Shown one piece after another: positions 1 through 12,696 of a stretch of 64,000 nucleotides of DNA. The position numbers were made by a program, and so were the translations under genes. The notes under the pieces were generated by a model. That model saw nothing but the letters and a program-made list of their open reading frames with translations. It did not search any database and had not been told where the DNA came from. Source of the DNA: Axinella damicornis (Eukaryota > Porifera > Demospongiae > Axinellida > Axinellidae); NCBI GenBank assembly GCA_963931865.1, contig OZ007518.1, positions 8,918,361 to 8,982,360 of the forward strand, read 5' to 3'. Position 1 is the stretch's first letter. The number at the start of each line of letters is the position of its first letter.

Positions 1-3000
1 CCGTGAGGCTGTCTGGTTGTGCAACTGGATGCCCTGATGCATTAACCCCGTGAGGCTGTCTGGTTGTGCAACTGGATGCCCTGATGCATTAACCCCGTGA
101 GGCTGTCTGGTTGTGCAACTGGATGCCCTGATGCATTAACCCGTGAGGCTGTCTGGTTGTGCAACTGGATGCCCTGATGCATTAACCAGTGAGACTGTCT
201 GGTTGTGCAACTGGATGCCCTGATGCATTAACCCCGTGAGGCTGTCTGGTTGTGCAACTGGATGTCCTGATGCATTAACCCGTGAGGCTGTCTGGTTGTG
301 CAACTGGATGCCCTGATGCATTAACCCCGTGAGGCTGTCTGGTTGTGCAACTGGATGCCCTGATGCATTAACCCGTGAGGCTGTCTGGTTGTGCAACTGG
401 ATGCCCTGATGCATTAACCCGTGAGGCTGTCTGGTTGTGCAACTGGATGCCCTGATGCATTAACCCGTGAGGCTGTCTGGTTGTGCAACTGGATGTCCTG
501 ATGCATTAACCCCGTGAGGCTGTCTGGTTGTGCAACTGGATGCCCTGATGCATTAACCCGTGAGGCTGTCTGGTTGTGCAACTGGATGCCCTGATGCATT
601 AACCCGTGAGGCTGTCTGGTTGTGCAACTGGATGCCCTGATGCATTAACCCCGTGAGGCTGTCTGGTTGTGCAACTGGATGTCCTGATGCATTAACCCCG
701 TGAGGCTGTCTGGTTGTGCAACTGGATGCCCTGATGCATTAACCCCGTGAGGCTGTCTGGTTGTGCAACTGGATGTCCTGATGCATTAACCCGTGAGGCT
801 GTCTGGTTGTGCAACTGGATGCCCTGATGCATTAACCCGTGAGGCTGTCTGGTTGTGCAACTGGATGTCCTGATGCATTAACCCCGTGAGGCTGTCTGGG
901 TGTGCAACTGGATGCCCTGATGCATTAACCCGTGAGGCTGTCTGGTTGTGCAACTGGATGTCCTGATGCATTAACCCGTGAGGCTGTCTGGGTGTGCAAC
1001 TGGATGCCCTGATGCATTAACCCGTGAGGCTGTCTGGTTGCACAACTGGATGTCCTGATGCATTAACCCGTGAGGCTGTCTGGTTGCACAACTGGATGCC
1101 CTGATGCATTAACCCGTGAGGCTGTCTGGTTGTGCAACTGGATGTCCTGATGCATTAACCCGTGAGGCTGTCTGGTTGTGCAACTGGATGCCCTGATGCA
1201 TTAACCCGTGAGGCTGTCTGGTTGTGCAACTGGATGTCCTGATGCATTAACCCCGTGAGGCTGTCTGGGTGTGCAACTGGATGCCCTGATGCATTAACCC
1301 GTGAGGCTGTGTGGTTGTGCATGATGCATTAACCCGTGAGGCTGTCTGGTTGTGCAACTGGATGCCCTGATGCATTAACCCGTGAGGCTGTCTGGTTGTG
1401 CAACTGGATGTCCTGATGCATTAACCCGTGAGGCTGTCTGGTTGTGCAACTGGATGCCCTGATGCATTAACCCGTGAGGCTGTCTGGTTGTGCAACTGGA
1501 TGTCCTGATGCATTAACCCCGTGAGGCTGTCTGGGTGTGCAACTGGATGCCCTGATGCATTAACCCCGTGAGGCTGTCTGGTTGTGCAACTGGATGCCCT
1601 GATGCATTAACCCCGTGAGGCTGTCTGGTTGTGCAACTGGATGCCCTGATGCATTAACCCGTGAGGCTGTCTGGTTGTGCAACTGGATACCCTGATGCAT
1701 TAACCCCGTGAGGCTGTCTGGTTGTGCAACTGGATGCCCTGATGCATTAACCCGTGAGGCTGTGTGGTTGTGCAACTGGATGCCCTGATGCATTAACCAG
1801 TGAGACTGTCTGGTTGTGCAACTGGATGCCCTGATGCATTAACCCCGTGAGGCTGTCTGGTTGTACAACTGGATGCCCTGATGCATTAACCCCGTGAGGC
1901 TGTCTGGTTGTGCAACTGGATGCCCTGATGCATTAACCCCGTGAGGCTGTCTGGTTGTGCAACTGGATGCCCTGATGCATTAACCCCGTGAGGCTGTCTG
2001 GTTGTGCAACTGGATGCCCTGATGCATTAACCCGTGAGGCTGTCTGGTTGTGCAACTGGATGCCCTGATGCATTAACCAGTGAGACTGTCTGGTTGTGCA
2101 ACTGGATGCCCTGATGCATTAACCCCGTGAGGCTGTCTGGTTGTGCAACTGGATGTCCTGATGCATTAACCCGTGAGGCTGTCTGGTTGTGCAACTGGAT
2201 GCCCTGATGCATTAACCCCGTGAGGCTGTCTGGTTGTGCAACTGGATGCCCTGATGCATTAACCCGTGAGGCTGTCTGGTTGTGCAACTGGATGCCCTGA
2301 TGCATTAACCCGTGAGGCTGTCTGGTTGTGCAACTGGATGCCCTGATGCATTAACCCGTGAGGCTGTCTGGTTGTGCAACTGGATGCCCTGATGCATTAA
2401 CCCGTGAGGCTGTCTGGTTGTGCAACTGGATGCCCTGATGCATTAACCCGTGAGGCTGTCTGGTTGTGCAACTGGATGCCCTGATGCATTAACCCCGTGA
2501 GGCTGTCTGGTTGTGCAACTGGATGTCCTGATGCATTAACCCCGTGAGGCTGTCTGGTTGTGCAACTGGATGCCCTGATGCATTAACCCCGTGAGGCTGT
2601 CTGGTTGTGCAACTGGATGTCCTGATGCATTAACCCGTGAGGCTGTCTGGTTGTGCAACTGGATGCCCTGATGCATTAACCCGTGAGGCTGTCTGGTTGT
2701 GCAACTGGATGTCCTGATGCATTAACCCCGTGAGGCTGTCTGGGTGTGCAACTGGATGCCCTGATGCATTAACCCGTGAGGCTGTCTGGTTGTGCAACTG
2801 GATGTCCTGATGCATTAACCCGTGAGGCTGTCTGGGTGTGCAACTGGATGCCCTGATGCATTAACCCGTGAGGCTGTCTGGTTGCACAACTGGATGTCCT
2901 GATGCATTAACCCGTGAGGCTGTCTGGTTGCACAACTGGATGCCCTGATGCATTAACCCGTGAGGCTGTCTGGTTGTGCAACTGGATGTCCTGATGCATT

Positions 3001-6000
3001 AACCCGTGAGGCTGTCTGGTTGTGCAACTGGATGCCCTGATGCATTAACCCGTGAGGCTGTCTGGTTGTGCAACTGGATGTCCTGATGCATTAACCCCGT
3101 GAGGCTGTCTGGGTGTGCAACTGGATGCCCTGATGCATTAACCCGTGAGGCTGTGTGGTTGTGCATGATGCATTAACCCGTGAGGCTGTCTGGTTGTGCA
3201 ACTGGATGCCCTGATGCATTAACCCGTGAGGCTGTCTGGTTGTGCAACTGGATGTCCTGATGCATTAACCCCGTGAGGCTGTCTGGTTGTGCAACTGGAT
3301 GCCCTGATGCATTAACCCGTGAGGCTGTCTGGTTGTGCAACTGGATGCCCTGATGCATTAACCCGTGAGGCTGTCTGGTTGTGCAACTGGATGTCCTGAT
3401 GCATTAACCCCGTGAGGCTGTCTGGTTGTGCAACTGGATGCCCTGATGCATTAACCCGTGAGGCTGTCTGGTTGTGCAACTGGATGCCCTGATGCATTAA
3501 CCCGTGAGGCTGTCTGGTTGTGCAACTGGATGTCCTGATGCATTAACCCCGTGAGGCTGTCTGGTTGTGCAACTGGATGCCCTGATGCATTAACCCGTGA
3601 GGCTGTCTGGTTGTGCAACTGGATGCCCTGATGCATTAACCCGTGAGGCTGTCTGGTTGTGCAACTGGATGCCCTGATGCATTAACCCCGTGAGGCTGTC
3701 TGGTTGTGCAACTGGATGTCCTGATGCATTAACCCCGTGAGGCTGTCTGGTTGTGCAACTGGATGCCCTGATGCATTAACCCCGTGAGGCTGTCTGGTTG
3801 TGCAACTGGATGTCCTGATGCATTAACCCGTGAGGCTGTCTGGTTGTGCAACTGGATGCCCTGATGCATTAACCCGTGAGGCTGTCTGGTTGTGCAACTG
3901 GATGTCCTGATGCATTAACCCCGTGAGGCTGTCTGGGTGTGCAACTGGATGCCCTGATGCATTAACCCGTGAGGCTGTCTGGTTGTGCAACTGGATGTCC
4001 TGATGCATTAACCCGTGAGGCTGTCTGGGTGTGCAACTGGATGCCCTGATGCATTAACCCGTGAGGCTGTCTGGTTGCACAACTGGATGTCCTGATGCAT
4101 TAACCCGTGAGGCTGTCTGGTTGCACAACTGGATGCCCTGATGCATTAACCCGTGAGGCTGTCTGGTTGTGCAACTGGATGTCCTGATGCATTAACCCGT
4201 GAGGCTGTCTGGTTGTGCAACTGGATGCCCTGATGCATTAACCCGTGAGGCTGTCTGGTTGTGCAACTGGATGTCCTGATGCATTAACCCCGTGAGGCTG
4301 TCTGGGTGTGCAACTGGATGCCCTGATGCATTAACCCCGTGAGGCTGTCTGGTTGTGCAACTGGATGCCCTGATGCATTAACCCCGTGAGGCTGTCTGGT
4401 TGTGCAACTGGATGCCCTGATGCATTAACCCGTGAGGCTGTCTGGTTGTGCAACTGGATACCCTGATGCATTAACCCCGTGAGGCTGTCTGGTTGTGCAA
4501 CTGGATGCCCTGATGCATTAACCCGTGAGGCTGTCTGGTTGTGCAACTGGATGCCCTGATGCATTAACCAGTGAGACTGTCTGGTTGTGCAACTGGATGC
4601 CCTGATGCATTAACCCCGTGAGGCTGTCTGGTTGTACAACTGGATGCCCTGATGCATTAACCCCGTGAGGCTGTCTGGTTGTGCAACTGGATGCCCTGAT
4701 GCATTAACCCCGTGAGGCTGTCTGGTTGTGCAACTGGATGCCCTGATGCATTAACCCCGTGAGGCTGTCTGGTTGTGCAACTGGATGCCCTGATGCATTA
4801 ACCCGTGAGGCTGTCTGGTTGTGCAACTGGATGCCCTGATGCATTAACCAGTGAGACTGTCTGGTTGTGCAACTGGATGCCCTGATGCATTAACCCCGTG
4901 AGGCTGTCTGGTTGTGCAACTGGATGTCCTGATGCATTAACCCGTGAGGCTGTCTGGTTGTGCAACTGGATGCCCTGATGCATTAACCCCGTGAGGCTGT
5001 CTGGTTGTGCAACTGGATGCCCTGATGCATTAACCCGTGAGGCTGTCTGGTTGTGCAACTGGATGCCCTGATGCATTAACCCGTGAGGCTGTCTGGTTGT
5101 GCAACTGGATGCCCTGATGCATTAACCCGTGAGGCTGTCTGGTTGTGCAACTGGATGTCCTGATGCATTAACCCCGTGAGGCTGTCTGGTTGTGCAACTG
5201 GATGCCCTGATGCATTAACCCGTGAGGCTGTCTGGTTGTGCAACTGGATGCCCTGATGCATTAACCCGTGAGGCTGTCTGGTTGTGCAACTGGATGCCCT
5301 GATGCATTAACCCCGTGAGGCTGTCTGGTTGTGCAACTGGATGTCCTGATGCATTAACCCCGTGAGGCTGTCTGGTTGTGCAACTGGATGCCCTGATGCA
5401 TTAACCCCGTGAGGCTGTCTGGTTGTGCAACTGGATGTCCTGATGCATTAACCCGTGAGGCTGTCTGGTTGTGCAACTGGATGCCCTGATGCATTAACCC
5501 GTGAGGCTGTCTGGTTGTGCAACTGGATGTCCTGATGCATTAACCCCGTGAGGCTGTCTGGGTGTGCAACTGGATGCCCTGATGCATTAACCCGTGAGGC
5601 TGTCTGGTTGTGCAACTGGATGTCCTGATGCATTAACCCGTGAGGCTGTCTGGGTGTGCAACTGGATGCCCTGATGCATTAACCCGTGAGGCTGTCTGGT
5701 TGCACAACTGGATGTCCTGATGCATTAACCCGTGAGGCTGTCTGGTTGCACAACTGGATGCCCTGATGCATTAACCCGTGAGGCTGTCTGGTTGTGCAAC
5801 TGGATGTCCTGATGCATTAACCCGTGAGGCTGTCTGGTTGTGCAACTGGATGCCCTGATGCATTAACCCGTGAGGCTGTCTGGTTGTGCAACTGGATGTC
5901 CTGATGCATTAACCCCGTGAGGCTGTCTGGGTGTGCAACTGGATGCCCTGATGCATTAACCCGTGAGGCTGTGTGGTTGTGCATGATGCATTAACCCGTG

Positions 6001-9000
6001 AGGCTGTCTGGTTGTGCAACTGGATGCCCTGATGCATTAACCCATGAGGCTGTCTGGTTGTGCAACTGGATGTCCTGATGCATTAACCCGTGAGGCTGTC
6101 TGGTTGTGCAACTGGATGCCCTGATGCATTAACCCGTGAGGCTGTCTGGTTGTGCAACTGGATGTCCTGATGCATTAACCCCGTGAGGCTGTCTGGGTGT
6201 GCAACTGGATGCCCTGATGCATTAACCCCGTGAGGCTGTCTGGTTGTGCAACTGGATGCCCTGATGCATTAACCCCGTGAGGCTGTCTGGTTGTGCAACT
6301 GGATGCCCTGATGCATTAACCCGTGAGGCTGTCTGGTTGTGCAACTGGATACCCTGATGCATTAACCCCGTGAGGCTGTCTGGTTGTGCAACTGGATGCC
6401 CTGATGCATTAACCCGTGAGGCTGTGTGGTTGTGCAACTGGATGCCCTGATGCATTAACCAGTGAGACTGTCTGGTTGTGCAACTGGATGCCCTGATGCA
6501 TTAACCCCGTGAGGCTGTCTGGTTGTACAACTGGATGCCCTGATGCATTAACCCCGTGAGGCTGTCTGGTTGTGCAACTGGATGCCCTGATGCATTAACC
6601 CCGTGAGGCTGTCTGGTTGTGCAACTGGATGCCCTGATGCATTAACCCCGTGAGGCTGTCTGGTTGTGCAACTGGATGCCCTGATGCATTAACCCGTGAG
6701 GCTGTCTGGTTGTGCAACTGGATGCCCTGATGCATTAACCAGTGAGACTGTCTGGTTGTGCAACTGGATGCCCTGATGCATTAACCCCGTGAGGCTGTCT
6801 GGTTGTGCAACTGGATGTCCTGATGCATTAACCCGTGAGGCTGTCTGGTTGTGCAACTGGATGCCCTGATGCATTAACCCCGTGAGGCTGTCTGGTTGTG
6901 CAACTGGATGCCCTGATGCATTAACCCGTGAGGCTGTCTGGTTGTGCAACTGGATGCCCTGATGCATTAACCCGTGAGGCTGTCTGGTTGTGCAACTGGA
7001 TGCCCTGATGCATTAACCCGTGAGGCTGTCTGGTTGTGCAACTGGATGCCCTGATGCATTAACCCGTGAGGCTGTCTGGTTGTGCAACTGGATGCCCTGA
7101 TGCATTAACCCGTGAGGCTGTCTGGTTGTGCAACTGGATGCCCTGATGCATTAACCCCGTGAGGCTGTCTGGTTGTGCAACTGGATGTCCTGATGCATTA
7201 ACCCCGTGAGGCTGTCTGGTTGTGCAACTGGATGCCCTGATGCATTAACCCCGTGAGGCTGTCTGGTTGTGCAACTGGATGTCCTGATGCATTAACCCGT
7301 GAGGCTGTCTGGTTGTGCAACTGGATGCCCTGATGCATTAACCCGTGAGGCTGTCTGGTTGTGCAACTGGATGTCCTGATGCATTAACCCCGTGAGGCTG
7401 TCTGGGTGTGCAACTGGATGCCCTGATGCATTAACCCGTGAGGCTGTCTGGTTGTGCAACTGGATGTCCTGATGCATTAACCCGTGAGGCTGTCTGGGTG
7501 TGCAACTGGATGCCCTGATGCATTAACCCGTGAGGCTGTCTGGTTGCACAACTGGATGTCCTGATGCATTAACCCGTGAGGCTGTCTGGTTGCACAACTG
7601 GATGCCCTGATGCATTAACCCGTGAGGCTGTCTGGTTGTGCAACTGGATGTCCTGATGCATTAACCCGTGAGGCTGTCTGGTTGTGCAACTGGATGCCCT
7701 GATGCATTAACCCGTGAGGCTGTCTGGTTGTGCAACTGGATGTCCTGATGCATTAACCCCGTGAGGCTGTCTGGGTGTGCAACTGGATGCCCTGATGCAT
7801 TAACCCGTGAGGCTGTGTGGTTGTGCATGATGCATTAACCCGTGAGGCTGTCTGGTTGTGCAACTGGATGCCCTGATGCATTAACCCGTGAGGCTGTCTG
7901 GTTGTGCAACTGGATGTCCTGATGCATTAACCCCGTGAGGCTGTCTGGTTGTGCAACTGGATGCCCTGATGCATTAACCCGTGAGGCTGTCTGGTTGTGC
8001 AACTGGATGCCCTGATGCATTAACCCGTGAGGCTGTCTGGTTGTGCAACTGGATGTCCTGATGCATTAACCCCGTGAGGCTGTCTGGTTGTGCAACTGGA
8101 TGCCCTGATGCATTAACCCGTGAGGCTGTCTGGTTGTGCAACTGGATGTCCTGATGCATTAACCCGTGAGGCTGTCTGGTTGTGCAACTGGATGCCCTGA
8201 TGCATTAACCCGTGAGGCTGTCTGGTTGTGCAACTGGATGTCCTGATGCATTAACCCCGTGAGGCTGTCTGGTTGTGCAACTGGATGCCCTGATGCATTA
8301 ACCCCGTGAGGCTGTCTGGTTGTGCAACTGGATGCCCTGATGCATTAACCCCGTGAGGCTGTCTGGTTGTGCAACTGGATGCCCTGATGCATTAACCCCG
8401 TGAGGCTGTCTGGTTGTGCAACTGGATGCCCTGATGCATTAACCCCGTGAGGCTGTCTGGTTGTGCAACTGGATGCCCTGATGCATTAACCCGTGAGGCT
8501 GTCTGGTTGTGCAACTGGATGCCCTGATGCATTAACCCCGTGAGGCTGTCTGGTTGTGCAACTGGATGCCCTGATGCATTAACCCGTGAGGCTGTCTGGT
8601 TGTGCAACTGGATGCCCTGATGCATTAACCAGTGAGACTGTCTGGTTGTGCAACTGGATGCCCTGATGCATTAACCCCGTGAGGCTGTCTGGTTGTACAA
8701 CTGGATGCCCTGATGCATTAACCCCGTGAGGCTGTCTGGTTGTGCAACTGGATGCCCTGATGCATTAACCCCGTGAGGCTGTCTGGTTGTGCAACTGGAT
8801 GCCCTGATGCATTAACCCCGTGAGGCTGTCTGGTTGTGCAACTGGATGCCCTGATGCATTAACCCGTGAGGCTGTCTGGTTGTGCAACTGGATGCCCTGA
8901 TGCATTAACCAGTGAGACTGTCTGGTTGTGCAACTGGATGCCCTGATGCATTAACCCCGTGAGGCTGTCTGGTTGTGCAACTGGATGTCCTGATGCATTA

Positions 9001-10958
9001 ACCCGTGAGGCTGTCTGGTTGTGCAACTGGATGCCCTGATGCATTAACCCCGTGAGGCTGTCTGGTTGTGCAACTGGATGCCCTGATGCATTAACCCGTG
9101 AGGCTGTCTGGTTGTGCAACTGGATGCCCTGATGCATTAACCCGTGAGGCTGTCTGGTTGTGCAACTGGATGCCCTGATGCATTAACCCGTGAGGCTGTC
9201 TGGTTGTGCAACTGGATGTCCTGATGCATTAACCCCGTGAGGCTGTCTGGTTGTGCAACTGGATGCCCTGATGCATTAACCCGTGAGGCTGTCTGGTTGT
9301 GCAACTGGATGCCCTGATGCATTAACCCGTGAGGCTGTCTGGTTGTGCAACTGGATGCCCTGATGCATTACCCCGTGAGGCTGTCTGGTTGTGCAACTGG
9401 ATGTCCTGATGCATTAACCCCGTGAGGCTGTCTGGTTGTGCAACTGGATGCCCTGATGCATTAACCCCGTGAGGCTGTCTGGTTGTGCAACTGGATGCCC
9501 TGATGCATTAACCCCGTGAGGCTGTCTGGTTGTGCAACTGGATGCCCTGATGCATTAACCCCGTGAGGCTGTCTGGTTGTGCAACTGGATGCCCTGATGC
9601 ATTAACCCCGTGAGGCTGTCTGGTTGTGCAACTGGATGCCCTGATGCATTAACCCGTGAGGCTGTCTGGTTGTGCAACTGGATGCCCTGATGCATTAACC
9701 CCGTGAGGCTGTCTGGTTGTGCAACTGGATGCCCTGATGCATTAACCCGTGAGGCTGTCTGGTTGTGCAACTGGATGCCCTGATGCATTAACCCGTGAGG
9801 CTGTCTGGGTGTGCAACTGGATGCCCTGATGCATTAACCCGTGAGGCTGTCTGGTTGTGCAACTGGATGTCCTGATGCATTAACCCCGTGAGGCTGTCTG
9901 GTTGCACAACTGGATGTCCTGATGCATTAACCCGTGAGGCTGTCTGGTTGTGCAACTGGATGCCCTGATGCATTAACCCGTGAGGCTGTCTGGTTGTGCA
10001 ACTGGATGTCCTGATGCATTAACCCCGTGAGGCTGTCTGGTTGTGCAACTGGATGCCCTGATGCATTAACCCGTGAGGCTGTCTGGTTGTGCAACTGGAT
10101 GTCCTGATGCATTAACCCGTGAGGCTGTCTGGTTGTGCAACTGGATGCCCTGATGCATTAACCCGTGAGGCTGTCTGGTTGCACAACTGGATGCCCTGAT
10201 GCATTAACCCGTGAGGCTGTGTGGTTGCGCAACTGGATGTCCTGATGCATTAACCCGTGAGGCTGTCTGGTTGTGCAACTGGATGCCCTGATGCATTAAC
10301 CCGTGAGGCTGTGTGGTTGCACAACTGGATGCCCTGATGCATTAACCCCGTGAGGCTGTCTGGTTGCACAACTGGATGTCCTGATGCATTAACCCCGTGA
10401 GGCTGTCTGGTTGTGCAACTGGATGCCCTGATGCATTAACCCGTGAGGCTGTCTGGTTGTGCAACTGGATGTCCTGATGCATTAACCCGTGAGGCTGTCT
10501 GGTTGTGCAACTGGATGCCCTGATGCATTAACCCGTGAGGCTGTCTGGTTGCACAACTGGATGCCCTGATGCATTAACCCGTGAGGCTGTGTGGTTGCGC
10601 AACTGGATGTCCTGATGCATTAACCCGTGAGGCTGTCTGGTTGTGCAACTGGATGCCCTGATGCATTAACCCGTGAGGCTGTGTGGTTGCACAACTGGAT
10701 GCCCTGATGCATTAACCCCGTGAGGCTGTCTGGTTGTGCAACTGGATGCCCTGATGCATTAACCCGTGAGGCTGTCTGGTTGCACAACTGGATGCCCTGA
10801 TGCATTAACCCCGTGAGGCTGTCTGGATGTGCAACTGGATGTCCTGATGCATTAACCCGTGAGGCTGTCTGGTTGTGCAATTGGATGCCCTGATGCATTA
10901 ACCCGTGAGGCTGTCTGGTTGTGCAACTGGATGTCCTGATGCATTAACCCGTGAGGCT
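1..10958. repeat. Satellite array, 46/47-bp unit with higher-order repeat structure
   Basis: About 235 head-to-tail copies of a 46- or 47-bp unit that begins ccgtgaggctgtctggttgt and ends gatgcattaac. The length difference is cccgtgagg versus ccccgtgagg. Units carry recurring variants: gatgtcctg for gatgccctg, ggttgcacaac, gggtgtgcaac, ccagtgagactg, and a shortened unit near 1317, 3160, 5979 and 7822. Variant landmarks recur at fixed offsets, mainly 4662 bp (for example 186 to 4848, 1317 to 5979, 1797 to 6459), with secondary spacings of about 1843-1891 and 4061 bp. The array runs off the left edge and stops at 10958. Reverse-strand open frames inside it are a by-product of unit length (46+47 = 93 = 31 codons) and are not called as genes. 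Confidence 0.97.
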
Positions 10959-10968
10959 CAACCAGTAT

Positions 10969-11088
10969 GGTTTAGTGGCGGAGGTGGTCAGCTTGGTTGT
11001 CTCAAACGTGGCGTCTCAAATGAGGCGTCTCAAACGAAGTGTCTCAAACGAGGTGACTCCTGTCCTGGGTTCGAATCCTACTAAAACC
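10969..11088 (+). other. tRNA-like sequence with an internal 14-bp tandem expansion (tRNA pseudogene or SINE head)
   Basis: The 5' segment ggtttagt can pair with the 3' segment actaaaacc, like an acceptor stem. An A-box-like ggcggaggtggtcagc follows the 5' end, and a perfect B box, ggttcgaatcc, lies at 11068-11078. Between them a 14-bp motif starting gtctcaaa is repeated four times (about 11009-11053), which makes the sequence about 40 bp longer than a normal tRNA. The anticodon is not clear. It sits 10 bp beyond the satellite edge. It may be a decayed leucine- or serine-type tRNA gene or the head of a SINE. Confidence 0.5.
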
Positions 11089-11130
11089 CTGTTGAAGGGT
11101 GGTTGGTTCGCCTAAGGTTGGAGTGGGGTT

Positions 11131-11553
11131 TAAGGTTACGGGATACTCGTGCACACGCCGTGCGAAATGTATTGGGAAATGTATACTTAAGCTCGCTAAC
11201 CAAGAATCTCTGGTACGAACAGCGTGAGCAACTTGATTGTGGAGGTGGAGGTACGCTGTCACAAGGTGCAGGGCATGACGGAAGCTTTTACCGATACGCT
11301 GTATAGCCGTGCAAAAACGAGCAGTTCAGTTCACCAAAAAGCCGTATTTACCGCTTTTCTTGAGCGAGACAGCAGATAAATTTATGCTATCAAAAAAAGC
11401 TTCCGTCATGCCCTGCACCTTGTGACAGTGCACCTCCACCGCCAGAATCAAGTTGCTCACGCTCTTCATACCAGAGATTTTTGGTTAGCGAGCTTAAGTA
11501 TAGATTTCCCAATACATTTCGCACGGCGCGCGCACGAGCATCCCGTAACCTTA
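11131..11553. mobile_element. Large imperfect inverted repeat (foldback element)
   Basis: The arm at 11131-11290, starting taaggttacgggatactcgt, reappears as an imperfect reverse complement at 11394-11553, separated by about 100 bp. Short open frames on both strands here are the same sequence read from the two arms. No transposase is visible. Most likely a foldback-type or non-autonomous DNA element. Confidence 0.75.
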
Positions 11554-12028
11554 AGAAAAGGAATTTGCCCTTTGCCCTAGCCTTACAGAAAAACAAGCCT
11601 GAGTAATGCCATTTATGGTAACTCAAGCGAGTTCAGTGATGATGTCATGTGAAAACCTTCTGTATTGGACATGCGGGTTATCATGAACTGAACTGATTCC
11701 ATTTTATTCTCCGATAGGTGATGGGGATTTGGCTCTACATGGAACACCAGCAGAACTTGCAGTCACCACATCCCTCGGTACATCTGAAGCTATGTGCATG
11801 AGCCCCCTCCTCTGCTTGACTTCAATGATAAAGGTGAGCCCGAGAGAGAGAGGAGAAAGTCTTTGGTTTCTTACTTGTGGGTGTTACTGAGCACTGCATG
11901 CTTCACGAGCCAATGAATGGTGGTGCTCATATGCTCCTACAATTAACCCAATACTGTTCACAAATTTGATTGGTCATTGACGTGTATAGTCCGTACAGTC
12001 GTACTAGCTGTTCCCCTCTCTCCTTCAG

Positions 12029-12696
12029 ATCTTGAGGGAGACTTTCTTGAGCAATTATACAGCAGACTGGATTACGATTTCTCAGACTCAGAGGGAGATA
12101 ATTTTAAACGTAATCTCACACGGGAGTTACGGGACGACTTTGTGATTGGGGAGGACGATGATGAGGATGATGAGGATGAGGAAAGCAGTTCAAATTCCAC
12201 CACCAGGCGAGGGGGCTTTTTCCGAAACTTTCTTGACAGGGTTGAAGACAGAGCAGCTGCTGTACTTGCACGGACCAACTCAGTACGGGAGTGCATCCGA
12301 CGGGTGATTGACTCTAGCATCAACGAGACAAGTATGCAGCTGGCATCGGACAGCGTTGAGCAACTTCGTAGGTCACTGACGTTGGGAATGAGAATCTTAA
12401 GCTTTCTGGAAAATTTCAGGGAGAATTTGGGTGGGTTTCAACCACTGCAGCAGTGTGTCACCAGACTTGTTGGACTAAATTACTGCGGCAGGTGTGTTCA
12501 GCGTACCCCTCCCCTCTGCCGCAACATTTGTGGAGCCCTGGCCCGGGGTTGCTATTCCCCATTCCATACTGGTCTGCGTATGCAGTTTGAGAATCTCTGG
12601 AATGTGACCCGCCAAGTAATTGGCCTCACCAGAAGCTCACTGGCAAGTCTGAGAGGACGGCTACAGAGGAACGTGAATGCAGATCGTCTTGCACTG
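12029..12696 (+). CDS. Glypican exon with core cysteine motif
   Basis: The acceptor is ctccttcag before 12029 and the donor gtgagc after 12696. It enters in phase 1 and leaves in phase 0. It encodes the conserved LEQLYSRL helix, a 12-residue acidic stretch with SSSNSTT behind it, and the family cysteine cluster followed by a helical segment ending NVNADRLAL. Confidence 0.8.

Noticed and set aside
136..10898. Many reverse-strand open frames with a periodic MHQGIQLHNQ-type peptide
   Set aside because: They are a translation of the satellite; the frame is open only where 46- and 47-bp units alternate, with no start context, codon bias or conserved domain.
1..10958. CRISPR-like array
   Set aside because: Units are contiguous with no unique spacers, and the sequence context is eukaryotic.
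12072..12323. Reverse-strand poly-Ser open frame
   Set aside because: Antisense shadow of the acidic stretch in the glypican exon.
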